A DNA stretch of 51,022 nucleotides from NCBI GenBank assembly GCA_025458085.1, contig JALOTC010000002.1:1-51022 (forward strand), in the 5' to 3' direction. This DNA comes from Cypionkella sp. (GTDB lineage: Bacteria; Pseudomonadota; Alphaproteobacteria; Rhodobacterales; Rhodobacteraceae). The translations under genes were made by a program, and so were the position numbers. Under the pieces are notes generated by a model, which ran no database searches, was not told the DNA's origin, and saw only the letters and a program-made list of their open reading frames with translations. Positions 39,773-49,083 of the stretch are shown here, in pieces. How positions within the stretch are numbered: position 1 is the first letter of the stretch; each line of letters begins with the position of its first letter.

Positions 39773-40420
39773 ATGGGCATCGCAGATACTCTGAAGGTCG
39801 AAAAGCTGAACGTTCTGATCGTGGACGATCACGAAATGGTCCTTGAGATGTTCGCTATGTATCTCGAAGGCTCCGCCGACATGAGCGTGACGACAGCCCG
39901 CCATCTGGATGAAGGGCTAGACAGGATCGCGGAACATGGCCCCTTCGATGTTGTGCTGCTCGACCTCAACATGCCCGGCATGAACGGCATTTCGGGTCTG
40001 CGCCGCGCGATCAAGGCCAATGATGGCAAGCCCGTCGCAATCATCACCGGAAGCCCCTCTCCCCGGATGCTCGATGAAATCATGAACAGCGGCGCCTCCG
40101 GGATCATCCTCAAGACCACCGCCGTCCGCAGCCTTGCGAATGCCATCCGCTTCATGCATTCGGGCGAGCATTACATGCCGCTGGAACTCGTGCGCGAACG
40201 GCAAGTGGCCAGCCGCACCGTGCGCCACGGCCAACTTTCCGACAAGGAAATGACGGTCCTTTCCTTCCTTGCCCAAGGCAAACAGAACAAGGAAATCGCG
40301 AACGACCTGCAACTGGCCGAACCGACAGTGAAGATGCATGTCACCTCGATCTGCCGCAAACTGGGCGCGCAAAACCGCACGCAGGCCGTCATCATGGCCC
40401 GCGACCTCGGCTTGGTCTAA
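39773..40420 (+). CDS. Response regulator, REC + LuxR/NarL-type HTH
   Basis: VLIVDDHEMVLEMFAMYLEG...VVLLDLNMPGMNGISGLRRAI...LSDKEMTVLSFLAQGKQNKEIANDLQLAEPTVKMHVTSICRKLGAQNRTQAVIMARDLGLV. Confidence 0.95.
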   Translation: MGIADTLKVEKLNVLIVDDHEMVLEMFAMYLEGSADMSVTTARHLDEGLDRIAEHGPFDVVLLDLNMPGMNGISGLRRAIKANDGKPVAIITGSPSPRMLDEIMNSGASGIILKTTAVRSLANAIRFMHSGEHYMPLELVRERQVASRTVRHGQLSDKEMTVLSFLAQGKQNKEIANDLQLAEPTVKMHVTSICRKLGAQNRTQAVIMARDLGLV

Positions 40421-40458
40421 GACCCGGCCCCTCCCTCCGCGATCCTCCGAAAACAAAT

Positions 40459-40482
40459 GGCCCGCACTGGCGGGCCTTTTGT
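40459..40482 (+). terminator. Rho-independent terminator
   Basis: GGCCCGC-ACTG-GCGGGCC-TTTTGTTTT. Confidence 0.85.
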
Positions 40483-40515
40483 TTTGGAACCAGATCGGTC
40501 AGGGAAAAAATCGCC

Positions 40516-43035
40516 TCACCCCTGCACCACATTCCGCTTGCACCGCGCCAGAGCGAGGCGCACATCCTGAAGTTTCAGGGGCTTGGGCAGAACGACATCG
40601 GCGCCTGCCATGCGGAACCGCTCCACATCCGGGCCAAAATCAGCCGCCGTCATCCCGATGATGGGGTTCGCATAGCGCCTTTGGCGCAACTTGCGCACCA
40701 ATTCATCCCCGGTCATGCCCGGCATGTACAGGTCCGTGATGATCAGATCGACGTCATTCAACGCCAGCCATCCAAGGCCCGAGGCTCCATCGCGCAACCA
40801 GGTCACATCGGCAAAGCTCTTCGCCAGACGGGCAGACAGCAACTCCCCCATCGGCTCGCTATCTTCCAGAAGCAGGACACGGAGGGACTCTGTCTCCGCC
40901 ATCGCCTCGACCTGTGCTGCTTGCCCTGCCTCCGCGCCCTGCGGCCCTTCGGAAAGCACGAGCGGCAGACGGATCCGAAACTCCGCCCCGCTCAGCGGTC
41001 GGTCGATATAGTCCAGCGACCCGCCCAGCAATTCAATCGCCCCCTTGGCGATATAAAGCCCGAGTCCGGAACCATCGGTTTTCATCCCTCCAGAGGCACC
41101 CCGCACGAAAGGCTGGAACAGACGCTCGCGCTGATCCGGCGGAAGGTTGCGCCCATTGTCCGAAACCGTCCAGGTGGCAAAGCCCGTTTCCGCTTCGTCA
41201 TAGGCAATCCGGATTTCCGTTGCCTGCGAATGCAGGATCGCGTTCTTCACAAGGTTTGACAGTGTCTGGTTCAGCCGCACCCTATCGCAGAGTCGCATCA
41301 TCTGCGCCTCGGGAGCCAGATCCGTCCGCATCACGATGCCCCGCGCCTCAGCCATCGGCCGAAACGCATGGCAAACCGTCAGCGCCACATCCTCCGGCCG
41401 CATCGGCTCGATCCGCACGGGCAGGTTCTGCTCGGGCAGAACCGCCTGCCGCATATCGGTCATGATCGACAAAAGCTGTTCCAGCACCGCACGCATCCGC
41501 GGCCCGGCCTCGGTCCATGGTTTGCCGTCATCCAGCTCATCCGCGATCATCGACAAGATGGAGGCAGGCGTGCGCAGCTCATGCGAAATGACCGAGAACA
41601 ACTGCTTCTGTTGGCCCTGCCGTTCCGAAAGTTCATTCAGAACCAGCCGCAGATGCTGTTCCTGCACATGCTCGCGCGTCACATCGACAACAAGTCCAAA
41701 GGCAATACAGGTCCCATCCGGCTGCCGCTCGCCGAGCTTGAACCCCGAGAAGTGCCGTTCGATGCAATCGGGCGTCCAGGCACCATTCATGGCAAACCGG
41801 AACGAATAGATGACACTCGCCTCCGATGTCGGATCCCCAGCTTCGGCAACGGCGTCACGATCCTCGGGGTGAACGCGGGCCATAAAGACCGCTGCCGACA
41901 TCCGCGCCGGCACATCAAGGATCTTCTGGGTCATATGATCAAAGACCGCCACATCCTTGACAGGATCATAAAGGAAATAGCCATAACGCGCCAATTCCTG
42001 CGCCCGGCCCATCCGACCAAGGATTTGCAGCTGCGCCTCGATCGCAAGGGTCGACCGCACGCGAACCGCCGCCAAACCGACAAGCAGCGAAAGCATCACA
42101 TTGGCAATCATGCCCTCTTGCACCTCGTCGGGCATCATTGCGCGAGGCAGATCGACAAAGACCCCGGTCAGCCCCACGAACAGGGTGATCCCGATCAGCA
42201 CACCGGGGATGGAATGGCGCACCGGGCGCAGCATCACCGTCAGAAACCCCAAGAGCGCCGGGTCCAATATCGGCAAAAGCCCAAAACCCATCCGCGACAA
42301 AAGCCCAAGCACAACAAAGCTCGCGGCAACCATCACAATCTCGGGCAGAGCCGCGCGCCCCGGCGGCACGACCATCATCAAGCCCGCGCCCATCACGATC
42401 AGCCCAAGGCGGAATTGCCGCTCAACCAGCAACCACCCCAGATGCCGATAGGCTTCGGCCGAAATCTGATCCCCGACATCAATCCACAACGCCCAAAGGC
42501 CCAGCGGCATGCCCACAACCATGACCAGCGCCCCGGCGACCAGCGCAGGCAGAACCGGCCCCACCTCTTGGATCGGTCGCCACCGCATCCGCGCGACCAT
42601 CCGCGCGCCAAAGCCTGCCGCCCCACCGGTAACAAGCGCGACGATCAGCCCTTTCACCAGCCCAAGCGACGTCCACCCTTCGACTACAGTCCGCGTGAGC
42701 AGGATAAGTTCCGCGATCATGAACGCCGACAGGAACATCACCAGCCCGATCCAGGCATGACGTCCGACAATCGACACCAGCCCCACAGCCAGCACCGGCA
42801 TGGCCACATGCGAAAACTGCAAGACACGCACCGTGATCGAATCCGCCAGCCCTGTCGCCAAGGACAGAAGGATCACAAAAAACGCCGAAGCCACCGCCAG
42901 CAACAGCGCCCGGAGGAGGAGATCACCCTCCTGATCTACCAAGATCATGCCAAGCGTACCGCGCTGCAAGGATTGCGCAGGTCCCGGCCTGCCCTGCATC
43001 GTCCGCAAGACCGACGGATGCGGATCAGGCTGCAC
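40516..43035 (-). CDS. Hybrid sensor histidine kinase with multi-TM (MASE-like) input domain and C-terminal REC
   Basis: About 300 aa hydrophobic N-terminus; PAS-like; HisKA QLFSVISHELRTPASILSMIADEL; HATPase NLVKNAILHSQ...GSGLGLYIAKGAIELLGG; REC VLLLEDSEPMGELL...LIITDLYMPGMTGDELV. Confidence 0.92.
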   Translation of the reverse strand: MQPDPHPSVLRTMQGRPGPAQSLQRGTLGMILVDQEGDLLLRALLLAVASAFFVILLSLATGLADSITVRVLQFSHVAMPVLAVGLVSIVGRHAWIGLVMFLSAFMIAELILLTRTVVEGWTSLGLVKGLIVALVTGGAAGFGARMVARMRWRPIQEVGPVLPALVAGALVMVVGMPLGLWALWIDVGDQISAEAYRHLGWLLVERQFRLGLIVMGAGLMMVVPPGRAALPEIVMVAASFVVLGLLSRMGFGLLPILDPALLGFLTVMLRPVRHSIPGVLIGITLFVGLTGVFVDLPRAMMPDEVQEGMIANVMLSLLVGLAAVRVRSTLAIEAQLQILGRMGRAQELARYGYFLYDPVKDVAVFDHMTQKILDVPARMSAAVFMARVHPEDRDAVAEAGDPTSEASVIYSFRFAMNGAWTPDCIERHFSGFKLGERQPDGTCIAFGLVVDVTREHVQEQHLRLVLNELSERQGQQKQLFSVISHELRTPASILSMIADELDDGKPWTEAGPRMRAVLEQLLSIMTDMRQAVLPEQNLPVRIEPMRPEDVALTVCHAFRPMAEARGIVMRTDLAPEAQMMRLCDRVRLNQTLSNLVKNAILHSQATEIRIAYDEAETGFATWTVSDNGRNLPPDQRERLFQPFVRGASGGMKTDGSGLGLYIAKGAIELLGGSLDYIDRPLSGAEFRIRLPLVLSEGPQGAEAGQAAQVEAMAETESLRVLLLEDSEPMGELLSARLAKSFADVTWLRDGASGLGWLALNDVDLIITDLYMPGMTGDELVRKLRQRRYANPIIGMTAADFGPDVERFRMAGADVVLPKPLKLQDVRLALARCKRNVVQG

Positions 43036-43283
43036 TCTGAAATCCTGACTTCAACGCGTCTACCTTTGCTGACATTTCATGGCGCAAATGGCCAACACCC
43101 ATACCTGTGCCATGCTTAAAGAAATCCAGCTATCCTGCGAAGATCATCCAAGGGATCATGCCGCGCCCCATCGGATTGGACAAGCCGCTCAACACGGCAA
43201 AGCCCTATCCAGACGGATTGGCCGATAGTCCCGAAAGCCCAGCCAAAAGCGGCCCAAGGCTCAATTGGCCCCGCGCGCTTGGG

Positions 43284-44075
43284 TCAGGCCGCGCCCGAAA
43301 GCCCCTGCAAAAAGCCCGTCGCCTGCCGGATCAACCCGTCCAGATGACTGCGCACCGCATCCACCAGGGCAACATAGGCGTCCAAAGTTGGCCCCAGCCC
43401 CGGACTCTGTGCCGTGATCTGCGGGGCCAAAACGTAAAGGGCGACCATGGCAGCCGCTACAACCAGCATCAGCGTAAAGCCAGACCGGAAACCGCCGCTG
43501 CCCGTCTCCACCTCGGCACCGGCCTGCGGCCCCTTCGCCGCAACGGCTCCCGGCTTCAAGGTGGAATTGATCTCCTCAATATCTGGCAAGAGATCGCGCC
43601 GGGCTGATGGCTTGGTGGCCTTCTCGGCCAGACCCGCACCTTGGCGCAGTTGCGCGGCCAGCGCCGCATCCGGCGGCACGCTCTCCCTCGCCGCAGGCGC
43701 AGCCGCCGCGACCGAAACGGGCGGCGGCAGTCCCAGATCGCCCTGCAATTCGATCCCCTGCGACTCGGCCTTGCGCGCGGCAATCTCCCGCTCCGCCTCC
43801 TCGCGCAAAACGGAAAGCACGGAGTCATCCAGCGTCCGCCGCGGCGGCGCAACCGGCTCCGGCGGCACCTCTTCCCTCTGGCTCAGCGCAGGCGAAGCTG
43901 CCGGCACCGGATCGGGTTCGTCGTAAAGCTCCGCCGTCAGCGCCTCGGCGCCCGGTTCACGCTCCTGAAACCAGCCATGCCCGCAGTTCGAACATTGCAC
44001 ATCCCGCCCGCCCGCAGGAATTGCGGCGTCGTCCACCTCATATTGGGCATCGCAATTCGGACAGATGATGCGCAT
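43284..44075 (-). CDS. MJ0042-type zinc-ribbon domain membrane protein
   Basis: MRIICPNCDAQYEVDDAAIPAGGRDVQCSNCGHGWFQ; single TM near FTLMLVVAAAMVALYVLAP. Confidence 0.88.
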   Translation of the reverse strand: MRIICPNCDAQYEVDDAAIPAGGRDVQCSNCGHGWFQEREPGAEALTAELYDEPDPVPAASPALSQREEVPPEPVAPPRRTLDDSVLSVLREEAEREIAARKAESQGIELQGDLGLPPPVSVAAAAPAARESVPPDAALAAQLRQGAGLAEKATKPSARRDLLPDIEEINSTLKPGAVAAKGPQAGAEVETGSGGFRSGFTLMLVVAAAMVALYVLAPQITAQSPGLGPTLDAYVALVDAVRSHLDGLIRQATGFLQGLSGAA

Positions 44076-44229
44076 CACTCTTTAACTCCCGCCCCTTGTC
44101 ACCCGGGGTTGTCCCATTTGTAGCAACGAAGTCGCGCAAGTCCAAGCCTTTGGGTCAAAGCGTGCCACAGGCACAATTGCAACCGCCTCGAGTTTCGGCA
44201 ATTCTGCGCGCGCGAAGAAAGGGTCCGGC

Positions 44230-44901
44230 GTGATCGTATTTGAAAATGTGGCCTATAACTACGGCGGGGGCGAATTGCTGAGCGAGGTCACGCTCAAACT
44301 CGCCCCCGGTTCCTTCCATTTCCTCACCGGTCCCTCCGGCTCGGGCAAGACCACGCTCCTCAAGCTGGCCTATGCCGAACTCCGCCCCACCTCGGGCCGG
44401 GTCACGCTCTTTGACCGCGACCTGCGCAGCCTGTCGCGCGACGATGTTGCCATGGCGCGGCGGCGCATTGGCGTGGTGCATCAGGATTGCCAATTCCTCG
44501 ACCACCTGCCGCTTGCCACCAATGTCCTCTTGCCCCTGACCGTGGCGAACCGCCCGACAGACCCGCGCAACCTGACCGATCTGCTCACATGGGTGGGCCT
44601 CGGCAGCCTCAGCGATGCGCTCCCACCCCAGCTGTCAGGTGGCGAACGCCAGCGCGCCGCGCTCGCCCGTGCCATCATCATGGACCCGGATGTCATCCTT
44701 GCCGATGAACCGACCGGCAACCTCGATTGGGACATGTCGCTCCGGCTGCTCACGCTCTTGGTCGAACTCAACCGCCTGGGCAAGACGATCCTGATTGCCA
44801 CCCATGACCTCAACCTGATCCGTCAGGCCAAGGCACAGGTCGCCGCCCGCGTGCTGCGCATCAAGAACCGCCGCCTGCAACTCGCCGGGGCGGATCTATG
44901 A
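44230..44901 (+). CDS. ftsE: Cell division ATP-binding protein FtsE
   Basis: GTG start; MIVFENVAYNYGGGELLSEVTLKLAPGSFHFLTGPSGSGKTTLLKLAY...LSGGERQRAALARAIIMDPDVILADEPTGNLD; followed by ftsX with ATGA overlap. Confidence 0.94.
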   Translation: MIVFENVAYNYGGGELLSEVTLKLAPGSFHFLTGPSGSGKTTLLKLAYAELRPTSGRVTLFDRDLRSLSRDDVAMARRRIGVVHQDCQFLDHLPLATNVLLPLTVANRPTDPRNLTDLLTWVGLGSLSDALPPQLSGGERQRAALARAIIMDPDVILADEPTGNLDWDMSLRLLTLLVELNRLGKTILIATHDLNLIRQAKAQVAARVLRIKNRRLQLAGADL

Positions 44902-45788
44902 ACCTTCCCGCCTTCCTCTCACCCGACCGCCACGCCGACCGCGTGGTGCCGCCCTCGGGCTTTACCGCACGGCTCACCGCCTTCTCCGCCGGGGCCATGG
45001 CCTTCCTCGCCGTCTTTGCGCTGGCACTCTCCATGGCCTCGGGCCGTCTGGCCGATCGCTGGTCCACGGCGCTCGCTGGCACTGCCACGATCCGCATCTC
45101 CGCCCCCTCCACCCAGATGGAGGCACAGGTCGCCGCCGTCCTCGCCCTTCTGCAAACCACCCCCGGCATCGCCTCGGCCAGGGCCATCGACGCGGCCGAA
45201 CAACAGGCCCTTCTGGAGCCGTGGTTCGGCCCGGACCTGCCGGTCGATACCTTGCCTCTGCCACGTCTGGTCGAACTGACCGAAACGGCGGAAGGTTACG
45301 ATTCCGAAGGTCTGCGCCAAAGGCTTGCGGCAGAGGCACCGGGTGCGGTGCTCGATGACCACACCCGCTGGCGCGAACCCTTGGCCAAGGCCGCGGCGCG
45401 CCTGCGCCTTCTGGGCCTTCTGTCGCTTGTCCTGATCGCGGGGGCCACGGGCGCGATGATCACGCTCGCCGCCAATGCCGCCCTTGCCGCCAACCTGCCC
45501 GTCATCCGCGTCCTGCGGCTTGTCGGTGCGAAAGATGGCTATATCGTCCGCGCCTTCGTCCGCCGCTTTACCTTGCGCGCCTTGGGCGGGGCCGGCCTTG
45601 GCACACTCCTCGCCATGGGGGGCGTCGCACTCCTGCCACAGGTGGACGAGGCCGGGGGCTTCCTCACCGGTCTTGGTTTCCAAGGTTCGGGCTGGCTCCT
45701 GCCGCTGGTCCTGCCGCCGCTTGCCGCGCTCGTGGCCTTTGCCGCCACCCGCTATGCCGCCTTCCGCACGCTGAAAGGTCTGACCTGA
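44898..45788 (+). CDS. ftsX: Cell division protein FtsX
   Basis: FtsX-like permease: AAARLRLLGLLSLVLIAGATGAMITLAANAALAANLPVIRVLRLVGAKDGYIVRAFVRRF. Confidence 0.93.
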   Translation: MNLPAFLSPDRHADRVVPPSGFTARLTAFSAGAMAFLAVFALALSMASGRLADRWSTALAGTATIRISAPSTQMEAQVAAVLALLQTTPGIASARAIDAAEQQALLEPWFGPDLPVDTLPLPRLVELTETAEGYDSEGLRQRLAAEAPGAVLDDHTRWREPLAKAAARLRLLGLLSLVLIAGATGAMITLAANAALAANLPVIRVLRLVGAKDGYIVRAFVRRFTLRALGGAGLGTLLAMGGVALLPQVDEAGGFLTGLGFQGSGWLLPLVLPPLAALVAFAATRYAAFRTLKGLT

Positions 45789-46525
45789 TGATCGCCTTCC
45801 GCTGGGTCATGTCGATCCTCTTCATCGTCCAGATGTATCTGGCCATGGCCGTGATCGGCCTTCTCTTCTTCCCCTTCGCGATGCTGTCGCGCGACATGGC
45901 CTTCCGCGCCTGCCACCTCTTTTGCGCTTGGGTGATCTTTACCGCCCGCATCTTCTGCGGCATCCGCTCCGACATCCGCGGCACCCCCCCCACGGATGAA
46001 GTGGTGATCGCCGCCAAACATCAAAGCTTCTTTGACATCATCCTGATCTTCCACGCCGTGCCGCGCGGCAAATTCGTGATGAAACGCGAATTGCTCTACA
46101 CCCCGATCCTTGGCCAATATGCGCTGAAAATCGGCTGCGTCCCGGTCAACCGGGGCAAGCGCGGCGCTGCCATCGCCAAGATGAAGGCCGATGTCGCCCG
46201 CCGCGCCTCCGATCCGGGGCAACTCATCATCTACCCCCAAGGCACCCGTGTCGCCCCCGGCGCGGTCAAACCCTACAAGGTCGGCACCGGCCTTCTCTAC
46301 GATCAACTGGATCAACCCTGCGTGCCGGTCGCCACCAACGTGGGCCTCTTCTGGCCCAAGCGCAGCCTCCTGCGCACCCCCGGCACCGCCGTCGTGGAAT
46401 TCCTGCCCCGGATCGAACCGGGCCTCTCTGTTGGCAATTTCATGCGCCGGCTGGAGCGTGAGGTAGAGGATCACTCCAACCGCCTGATGGCAGAGGCGGG
46501 CTTTACCGCGCCCCCCGCCGCGTAA
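45788..46525 (+). CDS. plsC: 1-acyl-sn-glycerol-3-phosphate acyltransferase
   Basis: VVIAAKHQSFFDIILIFHAVPRGKFVMKRELLYTPILGQYALKIGCVPVNRGKRG...LIIYPQGTRVAPG. Confidence 0.93.
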   Translation: MIAFRWVMSILFIVQMYLAMAVIGLLFFPFAMLSRDMAFRACHLFCAWVIFTARIFCGIRSDIRGTPPTDEVVIAAKHQSFFDIILIFHAVPRGKFVMKRELLYTPILGQYALKIGCVPVNRGKRGAAIAKMKADVARRASDPGQLIIYPQGTRVAPGAVKPYKVGTGLLYDQLDQPCVPVATNVGLFWPKRSLLRTPGTAVVEFLPRIEPGLSVGNFMRRLEREVEDHSNRLMAEAGFTAPPAA

Positions 46526-46531
46526 AGAACA

Positions 46532-46761
46532 TCACGCGAATTTCAGCGCCAATATCCCCGCCACGATCAGCAAAACGCCCACAACCCGCATCAGGTTCAC
46601 CGGGTCGCCAAACAGGATCACGGCGGCAATAACGATGCCGCCGCCCCGATCAGCGTCAGCACACTCGGCACAGGCCGCGTGAAGCCTTCGGAATATTTGA
46701 GGCCCAGCGCCCAGCCCGTCTCAAGCAGGCCCGCCAAAAGCACCAAGACCCATGGGCTCAC
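46532..46761 (-). pseudogene. SMR-family (SugE/Gdx-like) transporter, internally deleted and frameshifted
   Basis: Frame 1: [47 protein letters not shown]; frame 2: IVIAAVILFGDPVNLMRVVGVLLIVAGILALKFA*. Central ~28 aa of a ~104-aa SMR protein missing; GTG start overlaps the accA stop. Confidence 0.85.
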
Positions 46762-47717
46762 GCGGCAAGCCCCTTCGATCCCATCTCAAGGAACTTGGTC
46801 CGGCGATCCTTGATCAAAGCCTCCGGCTTCTTGCCTGAAAGCTCCTTCAGCATCGCCTCGATCCCCTTGCCCACGGCCTCGATCGTTTCCTTCTGGCCCC
46901 GCTGCGCCCCGCCCATCGGCTCCGCAATGATCCGGTCGATCACGCCCAGCTTCTGCAAATCCTGCGCGGTCAACCGCAGGGCCTCCGCCGCCTCGCGCAT
47001 CTTCTCGGCATCCTTCCACAGAATCGACGCACAGCCTTCGGGGCTGATCACCGAATAGACGGAATGTTCCAGCATCGCGACCCGGTTCGCCGTGGCAAAA
47101 GCCACCGCCCCGCCCGAGCCGCCCTCGCCGATCACCACCGAAATCAGCGGCACCCCGATCTCAAGGCATTTCTGGGTAGAACGCGCAATCGCCTCGGCCT
47201 GCCCGCGCTCTTCCGCGCCCTTGCCCGGATAGGCACCGGGCGTATCCACCAGCGTCACCACCGGCAGCCGGAACCGATCCGCCATATCCATCAGCCGAAT
47301 GGCCTTGCGGTACCCTTCAGGCCGCGCCATCCCGAAATTCCGCTCGATCCGGCTTTTCGTGTCATGGCCCTTCTCATGGCCAATCACCATCACCGGCTGA
47401 TCGTTGAACCGCGCGATCCCGCCCATGACCGCATGATCCTCGGCAAAATTCCGGTCCCCGGCCAAAGGCGTCCATTCGGTAAACAGCGCGTCAATGTAAT
47501 CCTTGCAATGCGGCCGGTCCGGGTGCCGCGCCACCTGGCACTTCCGCCACGGTGTCAGCTCCTTGTACAGATCGCGCAGCATGGCTTCGGCCTTCTTGTC
47601 CAAAGCCTCCGCTTCCTTGGCCACATCCATCCCCGGATTCGCCCGCGCCATCGCACGCAGCTCTTCGGCCTTCCCTTCGATCTCGGCCAAGGGCTTTTCG
47701 AATTCCAGATAATTCAT
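46758..47717 (-). CDS. accA: Acetyl-CoA carboxylase carboxyltransferase subunit alpha
   Basis: [24 protein letters not shown]...[18 protein letters not shown]...[27 protein letters not shown]...[39 protein letters not shown]. Confidence 0.98.
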   Translation of the reverse strand: MNYLEFEKPLAEIEGKAEELRAMARANPGMDVAKEAEALDKKAEAMLRDLYKELTPWRKCQVARHPDRPHCKDYIDALFTEWTPLAGDRNFAEDHAVMGGIARFNDQPVMVIGHEKGHDTKSRIERNFGMARPEGYRKAIRLMDMADRFRLPVVTLVDTPGAYPGKGAEERGQAEAIARSTQKCLEIGVPLISVVIGEGGSGGAVAFATANRVAMLEHSVYSVISPEGCASILWKDAEKMREAAEALRLTAQDLQKLGVIDRIIAEPMGGAQRGQKETIEAVGKGIEAMLKELSGKKPEALIKDRRTKFLEMGSKGLAA

Positions 47718-47793
47718 GGCAGGCTCCCACTGATCACCGCTCTATATGGCCAGAGGCGGCGCAAAGTGCAACTCAGAGCATCTGAAACAGCAG

Positions 47794-47817
47794 CGCCCCG
47801 TGGCGGACCACGGGGCG
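47794..47817 (-). terminator. Terminator-like hairpin downstream of mcl1
   Basis: CGCCCCGTGG-CGGA-CCACGGGGCG, 10-bp perfect stem; only a weak T-run on the minus strand. Confidence 0.5.
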
Positions 47818-47964
47818 TGCATCCTCCCCTTCTGCCGCGAGGGGCCTCCTCTCCCCTTGGTCGCGGCGCGGGTATGCTTTCCAAACCGCCTGTATTTCAG
47901 GCAGCGGTTGCAGAACCTTGCGCGGGCACAAGGCGGCTTGTCAACGATTCATCAAGGTTTCGCC

Positions 47965-48921
47965 TCATCCGGCGATCAATTCGGCCTGCCGCACGATCAC
48001 CTCGGCCTGTTTGATGCTGGCAATATCCACCAACCGGCCCTTATAGACGGTCGCCCCCTCGCCCCGCGCCTTGGCCTCCGCCATCGCCTTCAAAATCTCG
48101 CGCGCCTCTGCGACTGCCGCTTCCGAAGGGGTAAAGACCTCATTGGCCAAAGCCACCTGCTTGGGATGGATCGCCCATTTCCCCACCATCCCCAAGGTCG
48201 CCGACCGCAACGCCTGCGCGCGGAACCCCTCATCGTCCGAGAAATCCCCAAAAGGCCCGTCCACCGGCAAAACCCCATGCGTCCGGCAGGCCGCCACAAT
48301 CGCCGCCTGCGCCCAATGCCACGGGTCCGACCAATATTTCGCCCCCTCCCGCAGCATGTAATAATTCTCCTGCGTCCCCCCGATGCCGGTGGTCTGCATC
48401 CCCATGCTCGCCGCGAAATCCGCCGCCCCAAGGCTCATCGCCTGCAACCGGGGGGAGGAGGCCGCAATCTCCTCCACATGGGCTATCCCAGCCGCACTTT
48501 CGATAATCACCTCAAAAGCAATCGGCCTCTTCCGCCCCTTCGCGCGCTCCACCGCCGTCACCAGCGCATCCACCGCATAAACATCCGCCGCGCAGCCCAC
48601 CTTGGGGATCATGATCTGGTCCAGCCGATCCCCCGCCTGTTCCAGCAGATCGACAACATCGCGATACCACCACGGCGTATCCAACCCATTGATCCGCACG
48701 CTCAGGGTCTTTTTCCCCCAATCCACCGCGCCAATCGCCGCGATGATATTGCGCCGCGCCTGATCCTTGTCCGAAGGCGCAACCGAATCCTCCAGATCAA
48801 GGTTGATGACATCCGCCGCACTCGCCGCCATCTTTTCAAACAGCGCAGGCCGCGACCCGGGGCCAAACAACTGGCAACGGTTCGGGCGGGCCGGCGCGGG
48901 GGGCTGAAGGCGGAAGCTCAT
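47965..48921 (-). CDS. mcl1: L-malyl-CoA/beta-methylmalyl-CoA lyase
   Basis: MSFRLQPPAPARPNRCQLFGPGSRPALFEKMAASAADVINLDLEDSVAPSDKDQARRNI...IMIPKVGCAADVYAVDALV...GMQTTGIGGTQENYYML; near-identical to Rhodobacter Mcl1 as recalled. Confidence 0.92.
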   Translation of the reverse strand: MSFRLQPPAPARPNRCQLFGPGSRPALFEKMAASAADVINLDLEDSVAPSDKDQARRNIIAAIGAVDWGKKTLSVRINGLDTPWWYRDVVDLLEQAGDRLDQIMIPKVGCAADVYAVDALVTAVERAKGRKRPIAFEVIIESAAGIAHVEEIAASSPRLQAMSLGAADFAASMGMQTTGIGGTQENYYMLREGAKYWSDPWHWAQAAIVAACRTHGVLPVDGPFGDFSDDEGFRAQALRSATLGMVGKWAIHPKQVALANEVFTPSEAAVAEAREILKAMAEAKARGEGATVYKGRLVDIASIKQAEVIVRQAELIAG

Positions 48922-49083
48922 CTCATAACCTCTTGGCAAGTAAATTTCGTCCAGGCTCCGCATCGGGTTAGATTATTACGCTGCGATGCGCAACAGGACT
49001 TTGCAACCGCAGCATCGCCAAGCCCCTTGCCATTCCCGCTCAGACAGCGAAGAAAGCCGTGAAACGGCTTGAAGAGCGGCCCC

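Noticed and set aside
41368-43119. 583-aa plus-strand ORF opposite the hybrid kinase (likewise 28847..30553, 32952..34454, 25263..26783)
   Set aside because: Very His/Arg/Gln-rich composition typical of antisense frames in GC-rich genomes; real genes lie on the minus strand.
43107-43607. Plus-strand ORF (MPCLKKSSYPAKII...) between the hybrid kinase and the zinc-ribbon gene
   Set aside because: No good ribosome-binding site or domain, and it runs antisense into a well-supported CDS.
37341-46700. GATC near the inferred deletion junctions, suggesting a Sau3AI/DpnII ligation artefact
   Set aside because: GATC is very frequent in this genome, junction positions are inferred, and the transaminase duplication has none.
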